A stretch of DNA of 64,000 bases from Rhodococcus sp. OK302 (GTDB lineage: Bacteria > Actinomycetota > Actinomycetes > Mycobacteriales > Mycobacteriaceae): positions 5,554,501 to 5,618,500 of the forward strand of contig NZ_NPJZ01000001.1 in assembly GCF_002245895.1 (NCBI RefSeq), given 5' to 3'. The position numbers and the translations under genes are program-made. Shown here one piece after another: positions 26,540-34,940 of the stretch (positions are counted from its first letter, which is position 1; the number at the start of each line of letters is the position of its first letter). The notes under the pieces were generated by a model. It was not told the DNA's origin. It ran no database searches and worked only from the letters and a program-made list of their open reading frames with translations.

Positions 26540-26788
26540 ATGAACACCACCACACAAGTTTCGAACCGGACAGGCAAGCGCAGCTTGGCTACTCGCTTTG
26601 CCCTCGCCGGGGTTTTAGCGGCCGCCCCGATCGCTCTGATCACGGGAACGGCACAAGCATCACCGACCACCCTCCATCACGATGATCTCGGTGATCTGAC
26701 GCCACTGCCCGAGCCGGTGTACACCGCGCCCGGCCCGGAGCAGGTTCCCTCTACAGTGGGAACGACGTTTTCCTTCACAGTGCTGTAG
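26540..26788 (+). CDS. Small secreted protein, unknown function
   Basis: The 82-residue product has a Sec signal peptide: basic GKRSLATR, hydrophobic core, and a likely cut after AQA (about residue 40). The mature part is only about 42 residues, Pro/Thr-rich, without Cys. No Shine-Dalgarno is visible before the ATG. I do not recognise a family. It lies between the tnpB region and the convergent sugC gene and has normal codon use. Confidence 0.55.
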   Translation: MNTTTQVSNRTGKRSLATRFALAGVLAAAPIALITGTAQASPTTLHHDDLGDLTPLPEPVYTAPGPEQVPSTVGTTFSFTVL

Positions 26789-26798
26789 AACGCGGCCC

Positions 26799-27968
26799 TC
26801 AGATGAGCAGATTGGCCCCTGTTGTGCCGTCGAAGACGGCGATCTTGGCCGGATCGAACCACAGATCGATCGACTTACCTTGTTTCACTGCAGATTCCGA
26901 GGAAAGCCGAGCGACTAACTGTCCCCCGCCCGCCACGGCAGTACCTGAATCTGCTGCGAGTTCCTCGAGTTCACGTGAATTGACTGCCGGTCCACCGGCG
27001 AGGAAGTACGCGTACTTGTCCGATCCCATGGATTCCAGAACGTCGACGTCGACGTTGAAGGTTCCGCCGGCCGCTTTCTGCAACGGATCGACCAGTGCAA
27101 CATCCTCGAAATGTTCGGGCCTGATGCCCACAACCACGTCCTTGCCGGAACCACTGGACTGAATTTTCGACTGCGCCGATGCCGGCAACCGAACGGCACC
27201 GATCGGAGTGCTTACCCCGTCCGAGGTCAGTTGGCCCGGAAAGAAGTTCATCGACGGGGAGCCGATGAAACCTGCTACGAACAGATTGTTCGGACGGTCG
27301 TACAGTTCCTGGGGGGCACCGATCTGTTGGACAATTCCGCCGCGCAGCACCACCACGCGGTCACCCAGCGTCATGGCCTCGGTTTGGTCGTGGGTCACGT
27401 AGATGGTTGTAGTACCCAACCGCTGTTGCAACCGGGCTATCTCGGTACGCATCTGTACACGAAGCTTTGCATCGAGGTTCGACAACGGCTCATCCATCAG
27501 GAATGCCTTGGGGCTTCGCACAATTGCACGCCCCATGGCGACGCGTTGTCGCTGACCACCGGACAGGTTGGCAGGTTTCCGGTCGAGATGTTGAGTAAGA
27601 TCGAGAACCTTTGCCGCGTCGTCGACCTTCGCGTTGATCTCGGCTTTGGACAACTTGGCCAAGGTCAACGGAAACGCAATGTTCTGCCGCACGGTCATAT
27701 GTGGGTACAGCGCGTACGACTGGAATACCATCGCGATGTCGCGGTCTTTGGGGGCGCGCTCGTTGACGCGTTCACCGGCGATACGTAGTTCTCCGGTGGA
27801 AATATCCTCCAATCCGGCAATCATGTTGAGCGTCGTGGACTTTCCACAACCAGACGGTCCGACAAGGATGATGAATTCGCCGTCCGCAATGGTGATGTCG
27901 ACGTCGCTCACCGCCTTGGCGCCGTCGGGGTACAGCTTGGTCACCTTGTCCAGCACGATCTCGGCCAC
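26799..27968 (-). CDS. sugC: Trehalose ABC transporter ATPase SugC
   Basis: The 389-residue MalK/UgpC-type ATPase has Walker [10 protein letters not shown] (about 37-45), signature [15 protein letters not shown] (about 135), Walker [13 protein letters not shown] and a C-terminal TOBE region ([12 protein letters not shown]). It energises LpqY-SugAB, which in mycobacteria recovers trehalose released during mycolic-acid transfer at the cell surface. It is the last gene of lpqY-sugA-sugB-sugC, with only 4 bp after sugB's end. Confidence 0.93.
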   Translation of the reverse strand: MAEIVLDKVTKLYPDGAKAVSDVDITIADGEFIILVGPSGCGKSTTLNMIAGLEDISTGELRIAGERVNERAPKDRDIAMVFQSYALYPHMTVRQNIAFPLTLAKLSKAEINAKVDDAAKVLDLTQHLDRKPANLSGGQRQRVAMGRAIVRSPKAFLMDEPLSNLDAKLRVQMRTEIARLQQRLGTTTIYVTHDQTEAMTLGDRVVVLRGGIVQQIGAPQELYDRPNNLFVAGFIGSPSMNFFPGQLTSDGVSTPIGAVRLPASAQSKIQSSGSGKDVVVGIRPEHFEDVALVDPLQKAAGGTFNVDVDVLESMGSDKYAYFLAGGPAVNSRELEELAADSGTAVAGGGQLVARLSSESAVKQGKSIDLWFDPAKIAVFDGTTGANLLI

Positions 27969-27972
27969 AGGC

Positions 27973-28803
27973 TTATCCCTTCACTGCGCCGGAGGTAAGC
28001 CCGGCCACGATACGTCGTTGGAAGAACAGAACAAAGATGATGATCGGAATGGTGATGACCATGGCGGCTGCGGCGATGGAACCGGTGGGTTCCTCGAATT
28101 GTGAAGCGCCGGTGAAGTTCGCAATCGCAGCCGGTGCGGTAATCGATCGTTCGGTGGATGTCAGCGAGATCGCGAACAAGAGATCGTTCCAGCAGAAGAT
28201 GAAGACGAGGATGCCTGCCGTGACGATACCCGGAGCCGCCAACGGGGCGACAACTTTACGAAACGCTTGACCCGGCGTGGCGCCGTCCATCTGCGCAGCC
28301 TTTTCCAGTTCCCACGGAATTTCCTTGAAGAACGCCGAGAGAGTGTAGATAGCCAAGGGCAACGCAAAGGTGATGTACGGCAGAATAAGTCCCGCCCAGG
28401 TATCGAACAGACCGAGGCGTCGTTCGATGTCGAACAACGGGCTGACCAGGGAAATCTGCGGGAACATCGCGATCATCAGCGCGACACCCACCAAAATCTT
28501 CTTGCCCGGAAAGTCCAGACGCGCAATGGCATACGCCGCCATTGTCCCGATCACGACGGCAATGAACGTCGAGATCAATCCGATACCGATCGAGTTGATC
28601 AGCGCGCTGGTGAAGGCACTCGTGTCAAAAATTCCTCGATAGTTGTCCAACGTCCATTTCTCGGGAATGAACTTGCCGTCCTTGATGGTTCCGGCCGGTT
28701 TGAACGACAGGCTGGCGATCCACAGCACCGGCACCAGCGCGTACAGCAGCACAAGCAGATTGACTACGGACCAACTGAGCTTGAGTCTGGGTGTAGCGGT
28801 CAT
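27973..28803 (-). CDS. sugB: Trehalose ABC transporter permease SugB
   Basis: The 276-residue MalG-type permease has six membrane helices and the EAA coupling loop [20 protein letters not shown] (about 184-203). The ATG at 28803 follows the sugA stop by one base (TGAcATG). A longer frame to 28842 overlaps sugA and is not used. It forms the channel with SugA. Confidence 0.93.
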   Translation of the reverse strand: MTATPRLKLSWSVVNLLVLLYALVPVLWIASLSFKPAGTIKDGKFIPEKWTLDNYRGIFDTSAFTSALINSIGIGLISTFIAVVIGTMAAYAIARLDFPGKKILVGVALMIAMFPQISLVSPLFDIERRLGLFDTWAGLILPYITFALPLAIYTLSAFFKEIPWELEKAAQMDGATPGQAFRKVVAPLAAPGIVTAGILVFIFCWNDLLFAISLTSTERSITAPAAIANFTGASQFEEPTGSIAAAAMVITIPIIIFVLFFQRRIVAGLTSGAVKG

Positions 28804-28804
28804 G

Positions 28805-29770
28805 TCAGCGTCCTTCCGGATCGGATCCCGGAGCCGAGGCACCGAAGAGTTTGATGAAAATGAACGCGATCAGAGCCACACACACGAAGATCAGGACGCT
28901 GATCGCTGATCCGATTCCGAGGTTGAAGGCCTTGAACAGGTTGTCGTATCCCAAGATCGACAGAGAACCTGTGTCATTGGCGCCTTTGGTGAGGACGTAG
29001 ATATTGTCGAAGATGCGGAATGCGTCGAGCGTCCGGAAGAGCAACGCCACGAGGATTGCCGGTTTCATGAGCGGCAATATGATTCGTGTCAATCGCGTCC
29101 AGGGTCCGGCGCCGTCTACCTGAGCGGCCTTCAACAGATCGTCGGGAACCAATGCAAGGCCCGCGAGGAGTAGCAGCGCCATGAACGGCGTCGTCTTCCA
29201 GACTTCCGCGAGAATGATGATTGCCAGCGAAGGAATCTGGTCGGTGAGCGGCGCACTGCCGTCAGGAAGCAGATTGGCCAGGTATCCGGTGCCCGGGGTC
29301 CAGGCGTAGTACCAGCTGTACGCGGCAGCGACGGTGACGATCCCGTAGGGAATGAGCACCACCGTGCGAACCAGTCCCTTTCCGACGATGGTCCGATGCA
29401 TGACCAGCGCAATCGTAAGTCCGAGAACGAATTCGATGATCACGGAGATGATCGTGATCGCGGAAGTGACCGTAAATGCCTGCCACCAGTAGCCGTCCGA
29501 CAATACCGAGACGTAGTTGTCGAACCCGACGAACTTACGCTCGTCCGGGAACCGGAGATCGTATCGTTGCAAACTCAGCCACACGGCGTAGACGACCGGA
29601 TAGGCCGTGACTGCGATCATGAGCAGTGCAGCCGGCGCAACCAACCACAGGCCCAGCCGACGCTCGGCAGCTTTGCCGTCCGAGATCTTCGGCTTTGCCG
29701 AGCGTGCGGGAGGTTGGGCACGATCCTCGACAGCGGTTCCGCCACCTTTGTTGTCGGGTTCGGTTGTCAC
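28805..29770 (-). CDS. sugA: Trehalose ABC transporter permease SugA
   Basis: The 321-residue MalF-type permease has a cytoplasmic N terminus of about 45 residues, six helices and the EAA loop [20 protein letters not shown] (about 231-250). It overlaps the lpqY stop by 4 bp. Together with SugB it is the membrane part of the trehalose importer. Confidence 0.93.
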   Translation of the reverse strand: MTTEPDNKGGGTAVEDRAQPPARSAKPKISDGKAAERRLGLWLVAPAALLMIAVTAYPVVYAVWLSLQRYDLRFPDERKFVGFDNYVSVLSDGYWWQAFTVTSAITIISVIIEFVLGLTIALVMHRTIVGKGLVRTVVLIPYGIVTVAAAYSWYYAWTPGTGYLANLLPDGSAPLTDQIPSLAIIILAEVWKTTPFMALLLLAGLALVPDDLLKAAQVDGAGPWTRLTRIILPLMKPAILVALLFRTLDAFRIFDNIYVLTKGANDTGSLSILGYDNLFKAFNLGIGSAISVLIFVCVALIAFIFIKLFGASAPGSDPEGR

Positions 29771-31149
29771 GGGATCAGCCCCTCGGAGTTGACTGCCTTA
29801 CGAACCTGCTCGGCCAACGTGTTCACAGTGGACTGAGGATCGATATTACCGACAGGGTTGAGCGTGGCAGTGATGAGCGTCGAAATGCTTTGATAGGCAG
29901 GCGAAACCGGACGCACAGCGGCAGTGTCGAGACTGTCCCGCACCTCTCGCCATGCCGGATAGGCCGCTTGGAACGCCGGATCGTCGTACAAACTCTCGAG
30001 CGTCGGCGGAACACCGCCGGCAACAGCGTTGTTGCGCTGATTCTCCTGGTTACGTAGACACGTCAGTGCTTCGAACGCCAGATCCGGATGCTTGCTGGTC
30101 TTTGCAACCGCGACATTGAAACCGCCGATCGTTACCTTTGCCGGTTGTCCCTCGATCACCGACGGATACGGCGCCGACAGGAAGTTCTGTTCACCGTTGA
30201 CCGTGAGCACGGTATTTCCGGTATTCGTACTGGTTGTGTTGCCTTTGTCGTCGATGTACGGCAGGTCGCCCTTCGACGCATTCTCGATGATGCCCGGAAG
30301 CACAAACGGCCAGTTGACCTGGAACGCAGACTTTCCGCTTTCCATGCCCAGCCGTGACGACGCTTCGTCGCCCTGGGAGACCGACGGATCGGCGCCCTTG
30401 GCTGTTGCGACGCGTTTCATCACAGTCAGAGCTTTCTCCGCGGCGTCGCCGTCTGCGACGGTCACCGTAGTCCCGTCCGGTCCGACAACTGATCCGCCCG
30501 CACTCGCCAGCAAGGTGTTGAACCACACCATGAGGCCCTCGTACTGCTTACCCTGAACACCGATCCAACTCGGACGCCCTTGTGCGGCCAGACCTTCGGC
30601 AATATCGACCATCTGATCCCAGGTCTGCGGAGGCTTGCCTTCGGGCATCAAATCTTTTCGGTACCAAAGCAATTGAGTATTGGTATTGAGCGGGGCGGCA
30701 TAAAGCTGGTCCTGCCATTTGGCCGATTCCAGCGGCCCCGCCAATGTTCCGGCACTTACCTCCGCTGCGATATCGGCGGGCAACGGCAATGCCCATCCGG
30801 CCTCCGCAAATTCGGCGGTCCACACGACGTCGAGCGTCATCAGGTCGAGAGACGAATCATTGCCGGTCAGTCTGCGCGCCAATTGGAGTCGCTGATCATC
30901 AGCACCCTTGGGTAGCGTTTTCTGCTCAACCGTGTACTTGCCGGCGGAGGCAGCCGAGCAATTGGCTGCGGCCTCCGCATACTGCTCCGCCCCGTCTGCG
31001 GCGGTATAGAAACTCAGCACCACCCCACTGCTGTCGTCCGAGCCACACGCACTGAGCAACGGTGTTATCAATAACGTTGCAGCACTGAGCAATCCCACCC
31101 GTAGTCGTCGATTTTGCGTGTTTCTCGTTCGCACGCACTTTTTCTGCAC
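29767..31149 (-). CDS. lpqY: Trehalose-binding lipoprotein LpqY
   Basis: The GTG at 31149 with GAGGAGG 6-7 nt upstream gives 460 residues. The N terminus is basic with a hydrophobic core and lipobox LSAC (about residues 31-34), followed by a large extracellular solute-binding domain (family 1). The gene order lpqY-sugA-sugB-sugC fixes it as the mycobacterial trehalose-recycling receptor rather than a general maltose binder. The upstream 187 bp hold a long inverted repeat and a CRP/GlxR-like site, so expression is probably regulated by carbon supply. Confidence 0.92.
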   Translation of the reverse strand: MQKKCVRTRNTQNRRLRVGLLSAATLLITPLLSACGSDDSSGVVLSFYTAADGAEQYAEAAANCSAASAGKYTVEQKTLPKGADDQRLQLARRLTGNDSSLDLMTLDVVWTAEFAEAGWALPLPADIAAEVSAGTLAGPLESAKWQDQLYAAPLNTNTQLLWYRKDLMPEGKPPQTWDQMVDIAEGLAAQGRPSWIGVQGKQYEGLMVWFNTLLASAGGSVVGPDGTTVTVADGDAAEKALTVMKRVATAKGADPSVSQGDEASSRLGMESGKSAFQVNWPFVLPGIIENASKGDLPYIDDKGNTTSTNTGNTVLTVNGEQNFLSAPYPSVIEGQPAKVTIGGFNVAVAKTSKHPDLAFEALTCLRNQENQRNNAVAGGVPPTLESLYDDPAFQAAYPAWREVRDSLDTAAVRPVSPAYQSISTLITATLNPVGNIDPQSTVNTLAEQVRKAVNSEGLIP

Positions 31150-31220
31150 AGCCGCCCTCCTCGGGCGGTGAGACGGCGCAGTCGAATCGGCTTGCCGTCG
31201 CACCGCACATCGGCACTTTC

Positions 31221-31250
31221 GCCGGACAAGTACCTATTGTCTTGTCCGGC
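31221..31250. promoter_or_regulatory. 30-bp perfect inverted repeat upstream of lpqY
   Basis: GCCGGACAAG (31221-31230) and CTTGTCCGGC (31241-31250) are perfect 10-bp arms with a 10-bp spacer. Arm centres are 20 bp apart, about two helical turns, as in dimeric repressor operators. It lies 72-101 bp upstream of the lpqY start. Confidence 0.65.
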
Positions 31251-31267
31251 AAACGGTCACAGGAAAG

Positions 31268-31283
31268 TGTGATCCACCTCACC
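31268..31283. promoter_or_regulatory. CRP/GlxR-like operator upstream of lpqY
   Basis: TGTGATCCACCTCACC contains GTGA-N6-TCAC with both half-sites exact. It is about 120-135 bp upstream of lpqY and next to the 30-bp inverted repeat. Confidence 0.5.
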
Positions 31284-31336
31284 CGTAGGGATAAGGTAGC
31301 CGAGTTCGAGGAAGTTGGCAGACTGAGGACAAGTCC

Positions 31337-31831
31337 CTAAATTGCGAGTTTCGCGAGCAGGTCGCGAGCAGCCTCCGCAGTTTTGGGTTCACACAGCACG
31401 TCGTAGCGACCGGCAACCAACTGCATGGTCGACGCAAAATCGCGCTGACCACGCGTCGCTGCGTACGGGATAGTCGTGGTGATTACGCCGAAGATGATGC
31501 CGCCGATGATGCCCGTGATCAACGGAGCCAGGAATCCGCCGGTGACGATGCCGAGCACCAATCCGAAGAAGACACCCAGCCACGCTCCGGACACCAACCC
31601 ACCACCGATCACCTTGGGCCAGGTGAGGCGTCCCAGAACGCGCTCGACCTGCATGAGGTTCACACCGACAATGGTGACGTCCTGAACCGAGAATTCCTGA
31701 TCCGACAGGTAGTCGACGGCACGCTGCGCTTCTGCGTATGTCGGGTACGAGCCGATCGGCCAACCCGAAGGCGGCGTCGGCAACCCGCCGCGGCGCGACC
31801 CATTCGGCGATTGTGCGAGCGGATTGGACAT
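31337..31831 (-). CDS. Membrane protein, general stress protein 17M-like N terminus
   Basis: The 164-residue product (ATG 31831; GAGGAG 10 nt upstream) has an N-terminal cytoplasmic fold with YPTYAEAQRAVDYLSDQEF and VTIVGVNLMQVE, typical of the general stress protein 17M-like domain. One or two Gly-rich membrane helices follow (about 75-125). M. tuberculosis has a similar transmembrane protein (Rv1234) next to lpqY. No enzymatic role is evident. Confidence 0.8.
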   Translation of the reverse strand: MSNPLAQSPNGSRRGGLPTPPSGWPIGSYPTYAEAQRAVDYLSDQEFSVQDVTIVGVNLMQVERVLGRLTWPKVIGGGLVSGAWLGVFFGLVLGIVTGGFLAPLITGIIGGIIFGVITTTIPYAATRGQRDFASTMQLVAGRYDVLCEPKTAEAARDLLAKLAI

Positions 31832-31907
31832 GGCGACAGTGCTCCTCGTTTCGGGCGCGTAATCCACGGCTGAACAACGCGATACCTATGGTCTCTATTG
31901 TGCCCTT

Positions 31908-31929
31908 TGCCGACTCGAATTGGTCGGCA
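31908..31929 (-). terminator. Short hairpin after the CitE-like gene
   Basis: TGCCGAC and GTCGGCA form a 7-bp stem with an 8-nt loop, 10-31 bp past the CitE-like stop. No U-run follows, so it is a weak terminator candidate. Confidence 0.35.
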
Positions 31930-31938
31930 CGTCGACAG

Positions 31939-32901
31939 TCAGGCGTGTTCGGGCTGAGTGAATTCGGAGGTACGTGCCATGCCGGCAGCGCGCCCCTTGG
32001 CCGAAATCACCAGTGCCATCTTGCGACTCGCCTCGTCGATCATCTCGTCGCCGAGCATCACCGCGCCTCGTCCACCGCCGGCCGCGGAGGTGTGAAATGC
32101 GTAGGCGTCCAAGATCAATTCTGCTCTGTCGTAATCGGATTGACGTGGACTGAATACCTCGTTCGCTGCCTCGATCTGCGTCGGGTGGAGTACCCATTTG
32201 CCGTCGAATCCCAGTGCCGCAGTGCGGGCGGCACTGCGGGTGAACGCCTCGACGTCACGAATCTGGAGATACGGACCGTCGATTGCCTGGACGCCGTGGG
32301 CTCGTGCAGCCATCAGAATCGTCATCAGAATGTGGTGATAGGCGTCACCGCGGTCGTAGCCGTCGGGCTGCTCGCCGACCACCAATGTGCGCATGTTCAG
32401 GCTCGCCATGAAATCGGCCGGCCCGAAGACCAGGGCCTCGACGCGCGGACTCGCCGTGGCGATCGCATCGATGTTGGTGAGGCCGATGGCATTCTCGATC
32501 TGCGGTTCGATGCCGATCCGCCCCACTTCGAGACCGTTCGCCTTTTCCACCTGGGTCAGCAACAGGTCCAGGGCCTGCACGTGGCTTGCATCGGGAACCT
32601 TGGGCAGCAGTATCGCGTCGAGGTGCGCGCCGGCCCGCCCGACAACCTCCACAACGTCGGCATACGTCCATTCTGTGGTCCAGTCGTTGACGCGAACCAC
32701 CTTGACCTGCTTGCCCCACCCGTCCTCAGCCAGCGCGTCGCCCACGGCCTCACGCGCGGCCTGCTTCGCCAAGGGCGCGACGGCGTCCTCCAGATCGAGG
32801 AAGATCTCGTCGGCCGGCAGTCCTTTCGCCTTGTCGATCATCTTGCGACTGCTGCCCGGCACAGCCAGGACTGATCGGCGGGAACGATTGCGTGAAGTCA
32901 T
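31939..32901 (-). CDS. HpcH/HpaI aldolase, citrate-lyase beta (CitE)-like CoA-ester lyase
   Basis: With ATG 32901 the product is 320 residues. It shows the CitE-like core: VLAVPGSSRKMIDKA (about 11-25), FLDLEDAVAP (about 33-42), IGIEPQIENA (about 137-146) and FGPADFMASL (about 168). These hold the phosphate-binding, metal-binding Glu/Asp and substrate Arg residues. Family members cleave malyl-, citramalyl- or methylmalyl-CoA. A longer frame to 33252 antisense to the next gene is not used. It is divergent from the MgtE-like gene at 32999. Confidence 0.9.
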   Translation of the reverse strand: MTSRNRSRRSVLAVPGSSRKMIDKAKGLPADEIFLDLEDAVAPLAKQAAREAVGDALAEDGWGKQVKVVRVNDWTTEWTYADVVEVVGRAGAHLDAILLPKVPDASHVQALDLLLTQVEKANGLEVGRIGIEPQIENAIGLTNIDAIATASPRVEALVFGPADFMASLNMRTLVVGEQPDGYDRGDAYHHILMTILMAARAHGVQAIDGPYLQIRDVEAFTRSAARTAALGFDGKWVLHPTQIEAANEVFSPRQSDYDRAELILDAYAFHTSAAGGGRGAVMLGDEMIDEASRKMALVISAKGRAAGMARTSEFTQPEHA

Positions 32902-32960
32902 CTCGGAGCGCCCTTCGGGATCGGTGTCTCGCGCTTTCTGCGACGTGTAATACGGCTCTG

Positions 32961-32991
32961 TTGCAGATTTCGACGTTCGACGAATTAGCCT
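32961..32991 (+). promoter_or_regulatory. Leaderless promoter of the MgtE-like gene
   Basis: -35 TTGCAG (32961-32966), 19-bp spacer and -10 TAGCCT (32986-32991) are followed after 7 nt by the ATG at 32999. No Shine-Dalgarno is present. Confidence 0.55.
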
Positions 32992-32998
32992 TGCAATC

Positions 32999-34285
32999 AT
33001 GGCAGCAGCAGGCAAGGTATTTGCAGCCAGGCTGGCCGGCCTGGTTGTCCTCGGTCCGGACGGTGAGTCGATCGGGCGAGTGCGTGATGTCGTGATCACT
33101 GTTCGCATCGGGCGCCAGCAACCTCGCGTACTCGGTCTGGTGATCGAAATGTTCACGCGCAAACGTATTTTCGTACCGATGCTGCGGGTTACCGCCATCG
33201 AGCCGAGCGCGGTCACGTTAACGACCGGCAACGTCAGTATTCGTCGCTTCACCCAGCGGCCCGGCGAAGTACTGGCGCTCGCCCAGGTGCTCGATTCACA
33301 TGTGCGCGTTGACGACCCAGAGTTGGTCGAGCTTCACGGCGTCGACACAGTGGTGGTCGATCTGGGTATCGAATCGAGACGGACCCGAGACTGGGTGGTC
33401 TCGAAAGTGGCGGTCCGTGGCCATCGAGGACGTCTGGGCCGCCGGGCCGCAATCCACGTCGTCGAGTGGCAATACGTTGCGGGATTGACACAGAGTGACC
33501 TTTCGTTGCCCGGCCAGGGAGTCGCGCACCTTCTTCTCCAATACGAGGGCATGCGTCCCGCCGACGTCGCCAATGCCATGCGCGAACTCCCGGAGAAGCG
33601 TCGACGCGAACTTGCAGCGGCACTCGACGACGAACGCCTCGCCGACGTCGTCCAGGAATTGCCGGCCGACGATCAGACCGATCTCCTCATGCACCTCGAA
33701 GTGGAACGGGCAGCGGATGTCCTCGAGGCGATGGATCCGGACGATGCTGCCGACCTCCTCGGTGAGCTCCCCGAAACCGAAGCCGAATCCCTGCTTCAGT
33801 TGATGGATCCGCAGGATTCGGAGCCGGTACGCCGACTCCTCGAACACTCCCCGGACACGGCCGGTGGTCTGATGACGCCGGAACCCGTGGTGCTGACGGC
33901 GTCGACGACGGTTGCCGAGGCGCTCGCGCGGGCACGCAACTACGACGTCACACCGGCCCTCTCGAGCATGGTCTTTGTGGTGCGTCCGCCGACCGCAACA
34001 CCCACCGGGCGTTATCTCGGGTGTGTTCACCTGCAGAAATTACTGAGAGAACCGCCGGCCAGCCTGGTCGGCGGACTTCTGGACAGCGATCTGCCCACAC
34101 TCGGTGCGGACGATTCGTTGGCTGCGGTGACGCGATACTTCGCGACGTACAACCTTGTCTGCGGCCCGGTGGTGGACGACCAGAATCACCTGATCGGCGC
34201 GGTCACCGTCGACGACGTTCTCGACCATCTCCTCCCCGAAGACTGGCGCGAAGACGACTCGGATGACGAAGGACTCTTGCGATGA
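32999..34285 (+). CDS. Soluble MgtE-like protein: PRC barrel, MgtE N domain and CBS pair
   Basis: The 428-residue protein has a PRC-barrel-like N terminus (about 1-150), an MgtE N-terminal superhelix (about 165-285; repeated LADVVQELPADDQTDLLMHL-type segments), and a CBS pair (about 290-425). The MgtE membrane channel domain is absent, so it cannot be a transporter alone; it may sense Mg2+ or nucleotide and act on a partner. It overlaps the DUF1003 membrane protein by 4 bp, the natural candidate partner. M. tuberculosis has the same pair (Rv1232c-Rv1231c). Confidence 0.88.
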   Translation: MAAAGKVFAARLAGLVVLGPDGESIGRVRDVVITVRIGRQQPRVLGLVIEMFTRKRIFVPMLRVTAIEPSAVTLTTGNVSIRRFTQRPGEVLALAQVLDSHVRVDDPELVELHGVDTVVVDLGIESRRTRDWVVSKVAVRGHRGRLGRRAAIHVVEWQYVAGLTQSDLSLPGQGVAHLLLQYEGMRPADVANAMRELPEKRRRELAAALDDERLADVVQELPADDQTDLLMHLEVERAADVLEAMDPDDAADLLGELPETEAESLLQLMDPQDSEPVRRLLEHSPDTAGGLMTPEPVVLTASTTVAEALARARNYDVTPALSSMVFVVRPPTATPTGRYLGCVHLQKLLREPPASLVGGLLDSDLPTLGADDSLAAVTRYFATYNLVCGPVVDDQNHLIGAVTVDDVLDHLLPEDWREDDSDDEGLLR

Positions 34286-34824
34286 GCGACCGATTCTCGA
34301 GCACCTCAGCCCGGCAGCGTTTGGAAACCCCTCGCGGAAACCGTCGTTTTCACTTCGACTTCGACGTCGAAGCGGTGGGACGCGTCAGCGAACGCATTGC
34401 GCGTTTCCTCGGGACCGGCCGGTACCTGGCGATTCAGACCATCATCGTGATCGTCTGGATTCTGATCAACGTCTTCGCCGTCGCCCTGCGATGGGATCCG
34501 TATCCGTTCATTCTTCTCAATCTGGCGTTTTCGACGCAGGCCGCGTACGCGGCACCGTTGATCCTGCTGGCGCAGAACCGGCAGGAAAACCGCGACAAGG
34601 TCTCCCTGGAGGAGGACCGCTCGCGCGCCGAACAGACCAAGGCCGATACCGAGTTCCTCGCCCGGGAACTCGCTGCTCTGCGTATTGCACTCGGCGAGGT
34701 CGCGACTCGCGACTACTTGCGCCGGGAACTCGACGAGATCAAGTCGTTGCTCAGCTCCGATAACGAACCCACACCCAAGAAGAAGCATCGAGAGTCCGGT
34801 TCCCCGAAACGCGAGTCTCAATAA
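34282..34824 (+). CDS. DUF1003 membrane protein
   Basis: The 180-residue protein has two membrane helices (about residues 50-70 and 80-98) in a DUF1003 core, with FLGTGRYLAIQTIIVIVWI and PYPFILLNLAFSTQAAYAAP, followed by a charged coiled-coil tail (about 100-160). The start ATG overlaps the MgtE-like stop (ATGA). Function is unknown; coupling to an Mg-sensing-type protein suggests a role in ion homeostasis. Confidence 0.88.
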   Translation: MSDRFSSTSARQRLETPRGNRRFHFDFDVEAVGRVSERIARFLGTGRYLAIQTIIVIVWILINVFAVALRWDPYPFILLNLAFSTQAAYAAPLILLAQNRQENRDKVSLEEDRSRAEQTKADTEFLARELAALRIALGEVATRDYLRRELDEIKSLLSSDNEPTPKKKHRESGSPKRESQ

Positions 34825-34940
34825 CTAAGAATTTACTGAGTTTCGGTGCGCGCACCGTGACCGATATGTAACGTAAGTCACAGGCGTTTATATATTTATC
34901 GGTGGGTACTCCGGAACCGGGGAACCAGCAAAGGGGAATC

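Noticed and set aside
31939..33252. Long N-terminal extension of the CitE-like protein
   Set aside because: It runs antisense through the MgtE-like gene; the family N terminus begins at ATG 32901.
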